Source: SZAS-79 sp963844255
GTDB lineage: Bacteria > Pseudomonadota > Gammaproteobacteria > Burkholderiales > SG8-39
Assembly: GCA_963844255.1 (NCBI GenBank)
Contig: CAWJNP010000087.1
Span: forward strand, 1 to 64,000
DNA: 64,000 bases
Direction of reading: 5' to 3'
Part shown: positions 24,770 to 33,649 of the stretch, in pieces
Numbering within the stretch: the first letter of the stretch is position 1
Layout: each line of letters begins with the position of its first letter
The notes under the pieces: model-generated
Database searches by the model: none
What the model saw: only the letters and a program-made list of their open reading frames with translations
What the model was told of the DNA's origin: nothing
Translations under genes and position numbers: made by a program

Positions 24770-25645
24770 TCAGGTCGTGCGGGAGGAACGATCCTTCTCG
24801 TTCTGGATTTTGATCAGGTTGCGCATGCGTTCCCAGTCCTCATCGGAAAGCTTGTCGAGTTCAGTGAAGGATCCGCCATTCGCGAGGTAGCCACCTCCAT
24901 CGATCGCGATGGTTTCGCCCGTCAGCCATTCGCAGCCGTCGGCCATCAGGAAGGTCGCAAGATTCTGCAGTTCAGGCATCCTGCCGATCCGGCGCATCGG
25001 ATTCCTGTCATTCCCGTCCTCGAATTTTCCCTCCGGGCGCAGTCGTTTTGATGCGCCCTCGGTCGGGAATGCGCCGGGGGCAACTGCATTGAGCCGGATT
25101 CCGTACCGGCCCCATTCCACGGCGAGAGATTTTGTCATGATGTGCAGGCCGGCCTTCGACATGGCGGAAGGAACCACATACGGGGAACCGGTCCAGACCC
25201 AGGTCACCAGGATGGTCAGCACCGAACCTTTGTGGCCACCCGATATCCAGCGTCTGCCAACGGCGTGCGTGACATAGAACGTGCCGTGAAAGACGGTGTT
25301 GGCAATCGCGTTGAAGCCGTTGACCGTCAGGTCCTTGGTGGGGCTGATGAAATTGCCCGCAGCGTTGTTCACCAGGCCGGTGAGGGGGCCGGAATCGGTC
25401 CAGATGTGCTCGATCATCGCGTCGACGGCCTGCGCGTCGCGGATGTCTACGGCATGGGTTCGGACCGTGCCACCATGCGCGGCCATCAATTCCTTCGCGG
25501 TTTGGGCGAGCATCTGACCGCGGCGTCCCGCAATCCAGACCTCGGCGCCCAGCGACAGGTAGCGTTCCGCAATTTCGCGACCGAGTCCCGTACCGCCCCC
25601 GGTAATCAGGATCCGCTTACCCTTGAGCAGATCATCCTTGAACAT
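24770..25645 (-). CDS. SDR-family 2,4-dienoyl-CoA-reductase-like oxidoreductase
   Basis: 291 residues from the ATG at 25645 (GGGGAG 4 bp upstream); the longer frame to 25816 is not supported. Cofactor loop TGGGTGLG; NNAAGNF; then VVPSAMSKAGLHIMTKS, matching the SAxxK arrangement of 2,4-dienoyl-CoA reductases where classical SDRs have YxxxK. The nearby Tyr used by mammalian DECR1 appears as Trp (VTWVWTGS). Likely reduces dienoyl- or enoyl-CoA in unsaturated fatty-acid degradation. Confidence 0.85.
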   Translation of the reverse strand: MFKDDLLKGKRILITGGGTGLGREIAERYLSLGAEVWIAGRRGQMLAQTAKELMAAHGGTVRTHAVDIRDAQAVDAMIEHIWTDSGPLTGLVNNAAGNFISPTKDLTVNGFNAIANTVFHGTFYVTHAVGRRWISGGHKGSVLTILVTWVWTGSPYVVPSAMSKAGLHIMTKSLAVEWGRYGIRLNAVAPGAFPTEGASKRLRPEGKFEDGNDRNPMRRIGRMPELQNLATFLMADGCEWLTGETIAIDGGGYLANGGSFTELDKLSDEDWERMRNLIKIQNEKDRSSRTT

Positions 25646-25742
25646 ATGCTCCCCAATCCGCACGAAGCTGGAAAGCACACATTGTAGTGGACGCGCAGAC
25701 GCGCCGTTTACGCATGGCGAAGAACGTCCGCACCTGGAAAAA

Positions 25743-26738
25743 CTAAGCGGTAAGCACGATCTTGCCGATGTGCTGCGACGTCTCCATGAGCTTGTGAGCT
25801 TCGGAGGCCTCTGCAAGCGGGAAGGTCTTATAAAGCACCGGCTTGATTCTGCCGGCTTCGATCAGCGGCCAGACGCGCTCACGCAGCGACGCCGCCACCC
25901 GTCCCTTGAACTCGACCGTGCGCGGACGCAGCGTCGACCCCGTGATCTGCAGCCGCTTGCGCATGACTTCGTTCAGGTCGAGCTCGGTCTTGGCGCCCCG
26001 CAGAAACGCGATCATCACCAGTCGACCTTCGTCGGACAGGCTCTTGAGTTCTGCCGGGACGTAATCGCCCCCGACCATGTCGAGGATGACGTTGACCCCC
26101 TTGCCTCCGGTCGCCGCCTTGAGTTCCGCTGCCCAGTCCTGTGTCCTGTAGTTGAATGCCCTCTCCGCGCCAAGCCTGACGCAGGCGGCGCACTTCTCGT
26201 CGCTGCCGGCCGTCGCGTAAACGCGGTTGCCCATGGCGGCGACCATCTGGATCGCGGTCACGCCGATTCCCGAGGAGCCACCTTGCACGAGAAATGTTTC
26301 CCCGGACTTCAAGCCGCCGCGGTCGAAAACGTTGCTGTATACCGTGAAAAACGTTTCAGGGAGTGAGCCCGCCTCGACCAGCGACAGGCCTTTCGGTACA
26401 GGCAGGGCCTGCACTTCGGGTACGACGCAGTATTCGGCATAGCCACCACCGTGCGCAAGCGCGCAGACCTGGTCCCCGATCTTCCACATTTTTACTTCCG
26501 CGCCAACTGCGGCAACTGTGCCCGCAATCTCGAGGCCGGGCAGATCAGAGGCGTCCGGCGGCGGGGCGTACAGCCCCTGGCGCTGGAGCATATCGGGGCG
26601 ATTCACGCCGGCTGCCGCGACCTTGATGAGAATTTCACCTGGCTTCGGCTGAGGCAGGGGCCGTTCGGCCGGTTTGAGGACTTCGGGGCCGCCGGGCTGT
26701 GAGATTTCGACGACACGCATCTTCGCGGGCAGACTCAT
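25743..26738 (-). CDS. NAD(P)H quinone oxidoreductase, PIG3/QOR-type zinc-free MDR
   Basis: 331 residues from the ATG at 26738. Typical MDR layout: GroES-like N-half (ILIKVAAAGVNRPDMLQRQG), then the nucleotide motif VQGGSSGIGVTAIQ. Structural-zinc cysteines are absent, as expected for quinone oxidoreductases. First gene of the minus-strand run down to 19100; 67 bp separate it from the divergent diguanylate cyclase gene. Confidence 0.92.
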   Translation of the reverse strand: MSLPAKMRVVEISQPGGPEVLKPAERPLPQPKPGEILIKVAAAGVNRPDMLQRQGLYAPPPDASDLPGLEIAGTVAAVGAEVKMWKIGDQVCALAHGGGYAEYCVVPEVQALPVPKGLSLVEAGSLPETFFTVYSNVFDRGGLKSGETFLVQGGSSGIGVTAIQMVAAMGNRVYATAGSDEKCAACVRLGAERAFNYRTQDWAAELKAATGGKGVNVILDMVGGDYVPAELKSLSDEGRLVMIAFLRGAKTELDLNEVMRKRLQITGSTLRPRTVEFKGRVAASLRERVWPLIEAGRIKPVLYKTFPLAEASEAHKLMETSQHIGKIVLTA

Positions 26739-26804
26739 GGGCAATGGATTCCGGAGTTTTGGAGGTGAGGCGCGGGATGATAGCGCACGGTATGATTGCT
26801 GAAA

Positions 26805-28733
26805 ATGTTCGCGGAGTACGCCTTGACCCGTCTGTTGCGTGTTCTGGTGTTTCTTTTCGCAGGGCTTGTTTCCGGACATGCATGCGCCAATGCACCGGTT
26901 GCACAGCTTGCGTCGGTGTCTGGAAGTCTGCCGATGGGGCGATTCGTCGAAGTGCTGGAGGACCCGACCGGGCGAATGACCCTCTCGGACGTGCGGTCGA
27001 AGGATCAGTCTGCCCGCTTCGTGCCGAGTGGCGCTGAACAACTCAACTTCGGATATTCGCGTTCCGCCTGGTGGATTCGCTTTTGTCTGAGCCCGGGTAC
27101 GGCGGTGCCGCGCGAACTGCTGCTCGAAATCCGCTTCCCGAGCATCGATTCGATAGATGTGTATACGCCGCAGCGTGGTGCGGATGGGTCGATCGCGTAC
27201 GCAGCGAAACATGGCGGCGATCTTTCGCCGTGGAACGATCGGGAGGTCAAGCACCGGAACCACGTATTTCGAATCGCCGTACCTGATGCGGAGGAGGAGT
27301 TCTACGTTCGCGTAGCCTCCGAAAGTGTGCTCACGGTGCCGTTTTACCTCTGGCAGCCCGTTGCCTTCGCCAGCTACGATCGTGACACGCAACTGATCAT
27401 GGGAGGGTTCTACGGACTGATCCTTGCACTTGTTATCTACAACCTGATGCTGTTCTTTTCGTTGAAGGATCAGGTGTACCTGTACTACGTGCTCTATGCC
27501 ACCGTATTCGGCTTGTTTCTGTTCACCTACGATGGCCTGGCGTTCGAGTACCTCTGGCCGGAAAGCGCATGGTGGGCGAACCACGCGCCGGCAACGACGC
27601 TGAGCCTGACGCTCATGCTGGGCGCGATGTTCGCCAGGGCTTTTCTTGTCCTGCCGCGGATCGCACCCCGGGCCGACCGCATGTTGTCGGCTGCAGCGGT
27701 TTCGGGGGCGCTTCTTGCCGTTTTTGCAGCTAGCGGCATACTCCTGGACTACGGAACCATCCTTCGGCTGGTCACGCTGATCGCTGCGGCATCGGCCATG
27801 GTGACCCTCTACGTCTCGGTGCGAGAGGTGATCCGTGGATACCGTCCTGCCAGATTCTTTCTGCTTGCCTGGTCAGGGTTGCTGCTGTTTATCCTGCTTG
27901 GATCCCTGCGCAACTTCGGCCTCGCACCTGCGAATTTCGCGACAATCTATTGCCTGCATATTGGTCTTGTGCTTGACGTTCTGCTCCTCTCGTTCGGACT
28001 TGGGGACCGGATCAACACAATGAAGCGCGAAAAGGAGGTCGCCCAGGCGCAGGCGCTTTCCACGCAACAGGCATTGCTCGAGTCGACGCAGCGCAGCGAA
28101 CGGGAGCAGGAGGCACGGGTTGCACAACGTACGCTGGAACTCAATCTCGCCAACGAGAAACTGCGTCGCGAAGCCGAAGAGCGCGAGTCGCTTATGGCGC
28201 AGCTCAGGGACAGCGAGGAGCGAATGCGTTTCATGGCGCAGCACGACGCTCTGACGGGGCTGCCGAACCGCTACAGCATGCAGGAACGCCTGTCTCTGGC
28301 GATCGAGGTCTCACGCCGCAACCGAAAGCGGCTGGCGGTGATGCTGGTCGATCTCGACAAGTTCAAGGCCGTGAACGACACCCGGGGGCATACGGCCGGC
28401 GACCAGATGCTTGCGACCGTTGCGAACCGGCTGCGAACGAGCGTGCGCGCATCCGATACCGTGGCACGGTACGGCGGCGACGAGTTCGTGATACTTGCTG
28501 GCGAGCTGGATCGCATCGAAGATGCAGCTATGGTCGCGGAAAAGGTGTCGGACATGGTGAGCCTGCCTGTGCCGCTCGAAGGCGGGCCCTGGAAGATCAC
28601 CTGCTCGATCGGTATCTGCCTGTTCCCCGATCACGCCGAGACCGCTGCCGAACTGCTCGCGCTGGCGGACAAGGCCATGTACAGCGTCAAGGCCGACACG
28701 GCCTCCCGCGTGACGTTCTACGCGCCCGTCTGA
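26805..28733 (+). CDS. Diguanylate cyclase with 7TM-DISM sensor
   Basis: 642 residues from the ATG at 26805 (a TTG three codons earlier is possible). Signal peptide ending at CANA, an extracytoplasmic DISMED2-type beta domain to about residue 185, seven membrane helices (about 190-400), a coiled coil (about 410-475) and a GGDEF domain. The active site is intact (GGDEF 557-561), and an RxxD product-inhibition site (Arg548, Asp551) lies five residues before it, so c-di-GMP synthesis with feedback inhibition is expected. The ligand is unknown. Its 3' end overlaps the convergent dehydratase gene by 16 bp. Confidence 0.93.
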   Translation: MFAEYALTRLLRVLVFLFAGLVSGHACANAPVAQLASVSGSLPMGRFVEVLEDPTGRMTLSDVRSKDQSARFVPSGAEQLNFGYSRSAWWIRFCLSPGTAVPRELLLEIRFPSIDSIDVYTPQRGADGSIAYAAKHGGDLSPWNDREVKHRNHVFRIAVPDAEEEFYVRVASESVLTVPFYLWQPVAFASYDRDTQLIMGGFYGLILALVIYNLMLFFSLKDQVYLYYVLYATVFGLFLFTYDGLAFEYLWPESAWWANHAPATTLSLTLMLGAMFARAFLVLPRIAPRADRMLSAAAVSGALLAVFAASGILLDYGTILRLVTLIAAASAMVTLYVSVREVIRGYRPARFFLLAWSGLLLFILLGSLRNFGLAPANFATIYCLHIGLVLDVLLLSFGLGDRINTMKREKEVAQAQALSTQQALLESTQRSEREQEARVAQRTLELNLANEKLRREAEERESLMAQLRDSEERMRFMAQHDALTGLPNRYSMQERLSLAIEVSRRNRKRLAVMLVDLDKFKAVNDTRGHTAGDQMLATVANRLRTSVRASDTVARYGGDEFVILAGELDRIEDAAMVAEKVSDMVSLPVPLEGGPWKITCSIGICLFPDHAETAAELLALADKAMYSVKADTASRVTFYAPV

Positions 28734-29713
28734 GCTCCTGCGAGCTGGCGGCCGGCCCAGCGCAGGTCGACGTTGCCGCCGGAAACGATCACGCCGACAC
28801 GCGCGCCCTGAGCCGATAGCTTTCCTTCCAGCAGCGCGGTCGCGGCGAGGGCGCCGGTCGGCTCGACGATCATTTTCATCCGCTCCCAGAGCCAGAACAT
28901 CGTCTTGAGCAGTTCGAGGTCGCTGACGGTGAGCATGTCGTGGACGTAGGCCATCACCAGCGGAAAAGTGACCCGGCCCAGCGAATGCGTACGCGCGCCA
29001 TCGGCGATCGTCTCCGGGTTATGGCAGCTCTGCAGGGTCCTGGTTCGAAACGAGCGCGTTGCATCGTCGCCCAGCTCCGGTTCGACGCCGATGACCTTGC
29101 AGCCAGGGGAAAGGGCACTTGCGGCCACCGCGCATCCGGACAGCAGTCCGCCCCCGCCGCAGCAGACCAGAAGGTAATCGAGCGCACCGACCTCGTCGAA
29201 CAGCTCCTTTGCTGATGTGCCCTGGCCGGCGACTACGTGCGGATGGTCGAACGGGGGAATGACCGCAAGTCCGCGCGCGTCGGCAAGCTCGCGGGCATAT
29301 GCTTCGCGGTCGACTTTGTGTTTGTCGTACAGCACGACTTCGGCGCCATAGCCGCGCGTCGCTTCAATCTTGACTGCCGGTGCATCCATCGGCATGACGA
29401 TGACGCTCTGCACGCCAAGCATCCTTCCGGCCAGCGCGACTGCCTGCGCATGGTTTCCTGAAGAATAGGCGAGAACGCCGCGCCTCCTTTCTGCGGCCGA
29501 CAGCAGGGACAGGGCATTGTAGGCGCCGCGAAACTTGAAGGCGCCCATGCGCTGAAAGTTCTCGCATTTGAAAAAAGCGCTCGCTCCTGTACGCTCGTTC
29601 ACCGTGCTCGAGGTCAGCACCGGTGTGCGAAGAGCATGGCCGGCGAGTCGCGCCGCGGCACCGGTAATGTCGTCATAGCTCACAAGCAATGGTCCGAATT
29701 CGTTCAGGGTCAT
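28718..29713 (-). CDS. Threonine/serine dehydratase or serine-racemase-like PLP enzyme
   Basis: 331 residues from the ATG at 29713 (GGAG upstream). PLP Lys in FQRMGAFKFRGAYNAL, SSGNHAQAVALAG substrate loop, and phosphate-binding glycines LVCCGGGGLLSG. There is no C-terminal ACT-like regulatory domain, so it is the short catabolic type, which overlaps with serine racemases. The gene lies 34 bp after the haloalkane dehalogenase gene. Confidence 0.9.
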   Translation of the reverse strand: MTLNEFGPLLVSYDDITGAAARLAGHALRTPVLTSSTVNERTGASAFFKCENFQRMGAFKFRGAYNALSLLSAAERRRGVLAYSSGNHAQAVALAGRMLGVQSVIVMPMDAPAVKIEATRGYGAEVVLYDKHKVDREAYARELADARGLAVIPPFDHPHVVAGQGTSAKELFDEVGALDYLLVCCGGGGLLSGCAVAASALSPGCKVIGVEPELGDDATRSFRTRTLQSCHNPETIADGARTHSLGRVTFPLVMAYVHDMLTVSDLELLKTMFWLWERMKMIVEPTGALAATALLEGKLSAQGARVGVIVSGGNVDLRWAGRQLAGAQTGA

Positions 29714-29747
29714 GTCGGTCTCCGGCAATGGACGTGATTGAACGCGA

Positions 29748-30647
29748 TCATGAAGAGAAATGGGAGAGGGCGCGGCGCGCAATCTCCTCTCCCCATTCCT
29801 GTGCGAAGTGACCGGCCTCGGGATGCAGCCAGGGTTCGGGGCAGCCGCGAATCCAGCCGCGCAGCCGGTTCATGACCGGCGGCCCGAGTACCGGATCCCT
29901 TGATCCCACGGCCATGAATGTGTCGCCTTTCCACGAACCTGACCACCAGTCACGTGCCGTGCGCGAGACGGCGGCTCCCGGCGCGTCCGGCGAGTCGGGA
30001 ACGAGAGCCGGAAAACGCCGCGCACCGGCCTTGTGTCGCGCGTCCGGGTACGGCGCTTCGTACGCGGCGGCCTCGGATGGCGTCAAATGCGGGCAGCTGC
30101 GCGCAAGCAGCTTGCCGCAGTCGAGATCCGGGTTCTTGCCCACCCAGGCACGCCACGCCAGGAACCCTTCGGTCAGCGGCTCGTCTCCGGTTGCGAGCAT
30201 GGTGTTCATCACGAGCAGCCGTGAGAACCGCCCGGACATCTCCATCGGCAAGGTCAGGCCGAGCAGCCCTCCCCAATCCTGCACGACGAGCGTGATGTTC
30301 TTCAGATCCAGCCGTTCGATGAAACTCAGCAGGAATCCGCGGTGAAAATCGAAGGTGTAGGCGGCGTCGTCCACCGGTTTGTCCGAGCGGCCGAACCCGA
30401 ACAGGTCGGGTGCGACGGCGCGATGCCCGGCCGCCGTGAATACCGGGATCATCCGGCGGTAGAGGAAGCTCCAGGTCGGTTCTCCGTGCAGGCAGAGGAA
30501 CACCTGGCCGGCATCGGCCGGGCCTTCGTCGAGATAATGCGCGCGCATCCCGGCATGGCCGGCGAGATCCTCCAGATAGCGGGGCGCGAAGGCGAACCCG
30601 GGCAGGTTCGCAAATCGATGATCCGGTGTTCGCAGAACGGAATCCAT
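29748..30647 (-). CDS. Haloalkane dehalogenase, DhlA-like (subfamily I)
   Basis: 299 residues whose layout closely follows Xanthobacter DhlA as I remember it: HGEPTWS with Glu56, the nucleophile in VQDWGG at Asp124, halide-binding Trp125, the acid Asp251 in SRDPVLGP and the base His280 in AGHFAQEWG. A Trp at 165 (FLAWRAW) aligns with the cap halide-binding Trp175. All key residues are present, so hydrolytic dehalogenation of short haloalkanes is plausible, though natural substrates of such chromosomal homologues are often unknown. Confidence 0.9.
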   Translation of the reverse strand: MDSVLRTPDHRFANLPGFAFAPRYLEDLAGHAGMRAHYLDEGPADAGQVFLCLHGEPTWSFLYRRMIPVFTAAGHRAVAPDLFGFGRSDKPVDDAAYTFDFHRGFLLSFIERLDLKNITLVVQDWGGLLGLTLPMEMSGRFSRLLVMNTMLATGDEPLTEGFLAWRAWVGKNPDLDCGKLLARSCPHLTPSEAAAYEAPYPDARHKAGARRFPALVPDSPDAPGAAVSRTARDWWSGSWKGDTFMAVGSRDPVLGPPVMNRLRGWIRGCPEPWLHPEAGHFAQEWGEEIARRALSHFSS

Positions 30648-30718
30648 TTCCCAATTGTAGGGTAAAGCGGAGCAACCCTGCGGCGTACAATCGAGCGCAC
30701 TGAAGAGGAGATACCGCC

Positions 30719-31528
30719 ATGGATTACTCGCACTACAAGGACCTTCATATCCGCATGATCGAGCCGGGCATACTCGAAATCGTCATGGGCAGCGAAGATG
30801 GGAAGCTGTCCACGGCCAGCCACCGTATGCACGCTGAGCTCGCAGATGTATGGCGCGACATCGACCGCGATCCCGACACACGTGTCGCGATCATCCGCGG
30901 TGCCGGGCGTGGATTTTCCGGCGGCGGAGACCTTTCACTTGTCCAGGACATCGCTGACGATCCGGCCGTGCGCGCGCGGACGTGGCGCGAGGCGCGCGAC
31001 ATCGTCTACAACGTGATCAATTGCTCGAAACTGGTCGTCTCGGCGATGCATGGTCCGGCGGTGGGTGCGGGGCTGGTCGTCGGACTGCTTGCCGATGTCT
31101 CGATAGCGGCGAAGAATGCGCGCATCATCGACGGGCATACGCGATTGGGCGTTGCCGCGGGCGACCACGCCGCCATCGTCTGGCCGCTGTTGTGCGGCAT
31201 GGCGAAAGCCAAGTATTACCTGCTGACCTGCGAGCAGGTCAGCGGCGAGGAGGCCGAGCGCATCGGACTCGTCTCACTGTGTTGCGAGGAAGCCGAACTT
31301 CAGGCCAAGGCACTGGAGGTTGCGCGCAAGCTTGCGGGTGGGGCGCAGACCGCGCTGCGCTGGACAAAATACAGCCTGAACAACTGGCTGCGAATGGCTG
31401 GTCCGACGTTCGATGCGTCGCTGGCGCTTGAGTTTCTCGGCTTTTCGGGGCAGGAGGTGCAGGAAGGGATCGCGTCTCACCGTGAGAAGCGCAAGCCGGT
31501 GTTTCCCCCGCCACCGGCGGACTTTTAG
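30719..31528 (+). CDS. Enoyl-CoA hydratase/isomerase (crotonase) family protein
   Basis: 269 residues with a strong GAGGAGATA ribosome site. Oxyanion-hole motifs GFSGGGDL and HGPAVGAGLVVGLLAD are present. The usual catalytic-Glu position of hydratases reads LGVAAGDHAA, giving an Asp in a GDH context, so the exact reaction (hydratase, isomerase or other) is open. The stop overlaps that of the convergent small gene. Confidence 0.88.
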   Translation: MDYSHYKDLHIRMIEPGILEIVMGSEDGKLSTASHRMHAELADVWRDIDRDPDTRVAIIRGAGRGFSGGGDLSLVQDIADDPAVRARTWREARDIVYNVINCSKLVVSAMHGPAVGAGLVVGLLADVSIAAKNARIIDGHTRLGVAAGDHAAIVWPLLCGMAKAKYYLLTCEQVSGEEAERIGLVSLCCEEAELQAKALEVARKLAGGAQTALRWTKYSLNNWLRMAGPTFDASLALEFLGFSGQEVQEGIASHREKRKPVFPPPPADF

Positions 31529-31869
31529 CCGATCTTGCTGAAGTCGAGCGGGTCGCCTTCGCTTTCCGCAGGCGCTCCGGAGGCATCCGGAGCAATCGCG
31601 GAGCCGCCGCACAGGCGCTCGAGGTCGCGCGTGATCGCAGCCAGGTCCGGACCCACGCGGCTCTGATAGGAAAGAAGGACGCGCACCGGCAGGTCCGTGA
31701 GCGTGGGTTGCGGATGATCGCGCAGATGGGCTGCGTTTTGCAGCGCCGGGAGAATATGCTGACTCCTGGTACCTGCCATCGCGCTTTCGATACCGGTCAT
31801 GATGGCGAATTGTGCCCGGGCGATGCCCGAAAGCAGTTCGGCGAGTTGCTCCGCGGACACTTGCAGCAT
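31525..31869 (-). CDS. Small conserved-looking protein of unknown function
   Basis: 114 residues from the ATG at 31869, with GGGGGA 6 bp upstream; the longer frame to 32241 is only the shadow of the DUF1499 gene. The N-terminus VSAEQLAELLSGIARAQFAI is a helix; the C-terminus is acidic and Ala/Gly-rich. No recognised domain. Confidence 0.55.
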   Translation of the reverse strand: MLQVSAEQLAELLSGIARAQFAIMTGIESAMAGTRSQHILPALQNAAHLRDHPQPTLTDLPVRVLLSYQSRVGPDLAAITRDLERLCGGSAIAPDASGAPAESEGDPLDFSKIG

Positions 31870-31903
31870 GACGATTCCCCCGGGGGTGATGTCGAGATTC
31901 AGA

Positions 31904-31919
31904 CCGATGTTAACATCGG
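31904..31919. promoter_or_regulatory. Perfect 16-bp palindrome between divergent genes
   Basis: CCGATGTT/AACATCGG is a perfect inverted repeat centred in the 79-bp gap between the 31869 minus-strand start and the 31949 plus-strand start. The position fits an operator; the binding protein is unknown. Confidence 0.45.
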
Positions 31920-31948
31920 CGCATTCGACCCGGAAAGCCAGCGCCCGC

Positions 31949-32473
31949 GTGTTGAGCACATGCCAAAAAAGGGTTCTGCGAGGCGTAGCGATTGCGGCCG
32001 TCTGCCTCAGCGCCGGGGTCGCGCTGCACACTGTCATGACCGGCGGAGACACCATGTTTGCAGGGAGCAGGCCGAAAAATCTGGGCGTGAACGAAGGACG
32101 TCTGGCACCGCCCCGGCGGACGCCCAATTGCGTTTCCAGCCAGGCGGACCCCGCGGATCTGCAGCACGTGATCGCCCCGATTGCATTCACGGGAAGTCCC
32201 GCCAGCGCGATGGACACGCTGCGGCGAATCGTCGATGGCATGGAAGGCAGCTCGGTCGTCAGACAGGACGCGGGCTATCTATATGCGGAATTCCGATCGA
32301 GACTGATGGGCTTTGTGGACGACGTCGAGTTCAGCGTTTCCGCAAAGGAGGGTGTGATCCATGTGCGCTCGGCGTCACGGCTCGGGCGGAGGGATTACGG
32401 CGTCAACCGGGCGCGCGTCGAATCGATTCGTCTCCAGTTCGCCGCCGCGCTCAAACGCCCGGCGGGCGGCTGA
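31949..32473 (+). CDS. DUF1499-family protein
   Basis: About 174 residues from a GTG at 31949 placed just before a membrane/signal segment (LRGVAIAAVCLSAGVALH). The DUF1499 core follows: RPKNLGVNEGRL, RTPNCVSSQADP, and a C-terminal sheet with DDVEFSV and HVRSASRLGRRDYGVNRAR. Function unknown; probably membrane-anchored. The start is uncertain, since the frame is open to 31799 without a good ribosome site. Confidence 0.75.
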   Translation: MLSTCQKRVLRGVAIAAVCLSAGVALHTVMTGGDTMFAGSRPKNLGVNEGRLAPPRRTPNCVSSQADPADLQHVIAPIAFTGSPASAMDTLRRIVDGMEGSSVVRQDAGYLYAEFRSRLMGFVDDVEFSVSAKEGVIHVRSASRLGRRDYGVNRARVESIRLQFAAALKRPAGG

Positions 32474-32637
32474 CCTTCAGCACAATCGGCACAATTCGCC
32501 CAATTCCATAGTGGCTGGCTGATGGTCGGACGCCTGTTCATCGGGATCGGTGCGCATGCTCGTCAGCCGCTGGATAAATGAGGTTGGCAGGTCTAAAGTG
32601 TGCTGTACGGCACCTGCCTTTTGTCCAAAAGGTTCCC

Positions 32638-33636
32638 ATGAACCCCGTCATGCGACTGCTTATGTACCTCCTGCTCGCGTTGACCGTGCCGGCCGGGGCG
32701 GCCGACGCGTCGAAGGAGGCGGCGGCAGCCTTGGCCACAGAGCCGCTTTCGGCCATCGTCCGGATCAAGACCCGGATACTGCCCAATGCCCGTTCCGCGG
32801 AGGCGCTGGGGACCCTGCGCGAGGGTAACGGAGTGCTGATTCGCGACAACCTTGTTCTTACCATCGGCTATCTTGTCATCGAAGCCGACGCCATCGAAGT
32901 ACTGTCCGGCGAAGGGCGGGTGGTGCCCGCAACGCTGGCCGGGTATGACCATGCGAGCGGTTTCGGTCTTCTCAGGCTCGTAGCGCCGATCGAAGCCAGG
33001 CCCCTGCCCCTGGGCGATGCCACGGCGCTCGCCGAGCGCGATCCGGTGATGGTTGCCGCCTACGGCGGACGCGAGGGCGTGAGCCTTGCGTACGTCGTAT
33101 CGCGCCGGCCTTTTTCGGGGAGCTGGGAGTACCTGCTGGAGTCGGCAATCTTCACCTACCCGCCGGTGATGAACTGGTCGGGCGCGGCGCTGATCGGCCC
33201 GAAGGGCGATCTGCTCGGCATCGGTTCGCTGGTGGTTGCCGACGCGATGAGTCCTGGTACCCGTTCCCCGGGAAACATGTTCGTTCCGGTCGATCTGCTC
33301 AAACCAATCCTGGACGATCTGGTCAACAAGGGCCACGCCGGGCCGGTCCGGCCGTGGCTTGGAATGTCCACCGAGGAGGCTCGAGGACGGCTCTTCGTGT
33401 CGCGGGTATCGCCGGACGGACCGGCTGCGCGCGCGGGTCTGCAACGCGGCGACATCCTCGTCGGCGTCGGCGGGGCGGAAGTGTCATCACTTGCAGATTT
33501 CTACAGGAAAGTATGGGCGAAGGGAGAGGCCGGCGTGGAGATTCAGCTCAGGGTGCTGCAGGGCACGCAGATCAGGGAGATCGGTGTGCACACGATCGAT
33601 CGTGCCGACTACCTGCGCGCCAAGCCGATGCTGTAG
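32638..33636 (+). CDS. S1C (DegP/HtrA-like) protease homologue with PDZ domain, triad degenerate
   Basis: 332 residues from ATG 32638 (AAGG upstream) with a signal peptide ending PAGAADA. A trypsin-like domain (about 45-230) precedes one PDZ domain (about 240-325; FVSRVSPDGPAARAGLQRGD). Compared with HtrA, the His region reads LTIGYLV instead of TNxHV, the Asp region reads HASGFGLL instead of TDLAV-L, and the Ser loop reads NWSGAAL. At least His and Asp are missing, so it is probably a non-catalytic periplasmic scaffold or sensor. Confidence 0.82.
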   Translation: MNPVMRLLMYLLLALTVPAGAADASKEAAAALATEPLSAIVRIKTRILPNARSAEALGTLREGNGVLIRDNLVLTIGYLVIEADAIEVLSGEGRVVPATLAGYDHASGFGLLRLVAPIEARPLPLGDATALAERDPVMVAAYGGREGVSLAYVVSRRPFSGSWEYLLESAIFTYPPVMNWSGAALIGPKGDLLGIGSLVVADAMSPGTRSPGNMFVPVDLLKPILDDLVNKGHAGPVRPWLGMSTEEARGRLFVSRVSPDGPAARAGLQRGDILVGVGGAEVSSLADFYRKVWAKGEAGVEIQLRVLQGTQIREIGVHTIDRADYLRAKPML

Positions 33637-33649
33637 TCTTACGGCCGCC

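Noticed and set aside
26739..27584. N-terminal extension of the quinone oxidoreductase frame to 27584
   Set aside because: It reads antisense through the diguanylate cyclase; the PIG3-type domain begins normally at 26738.
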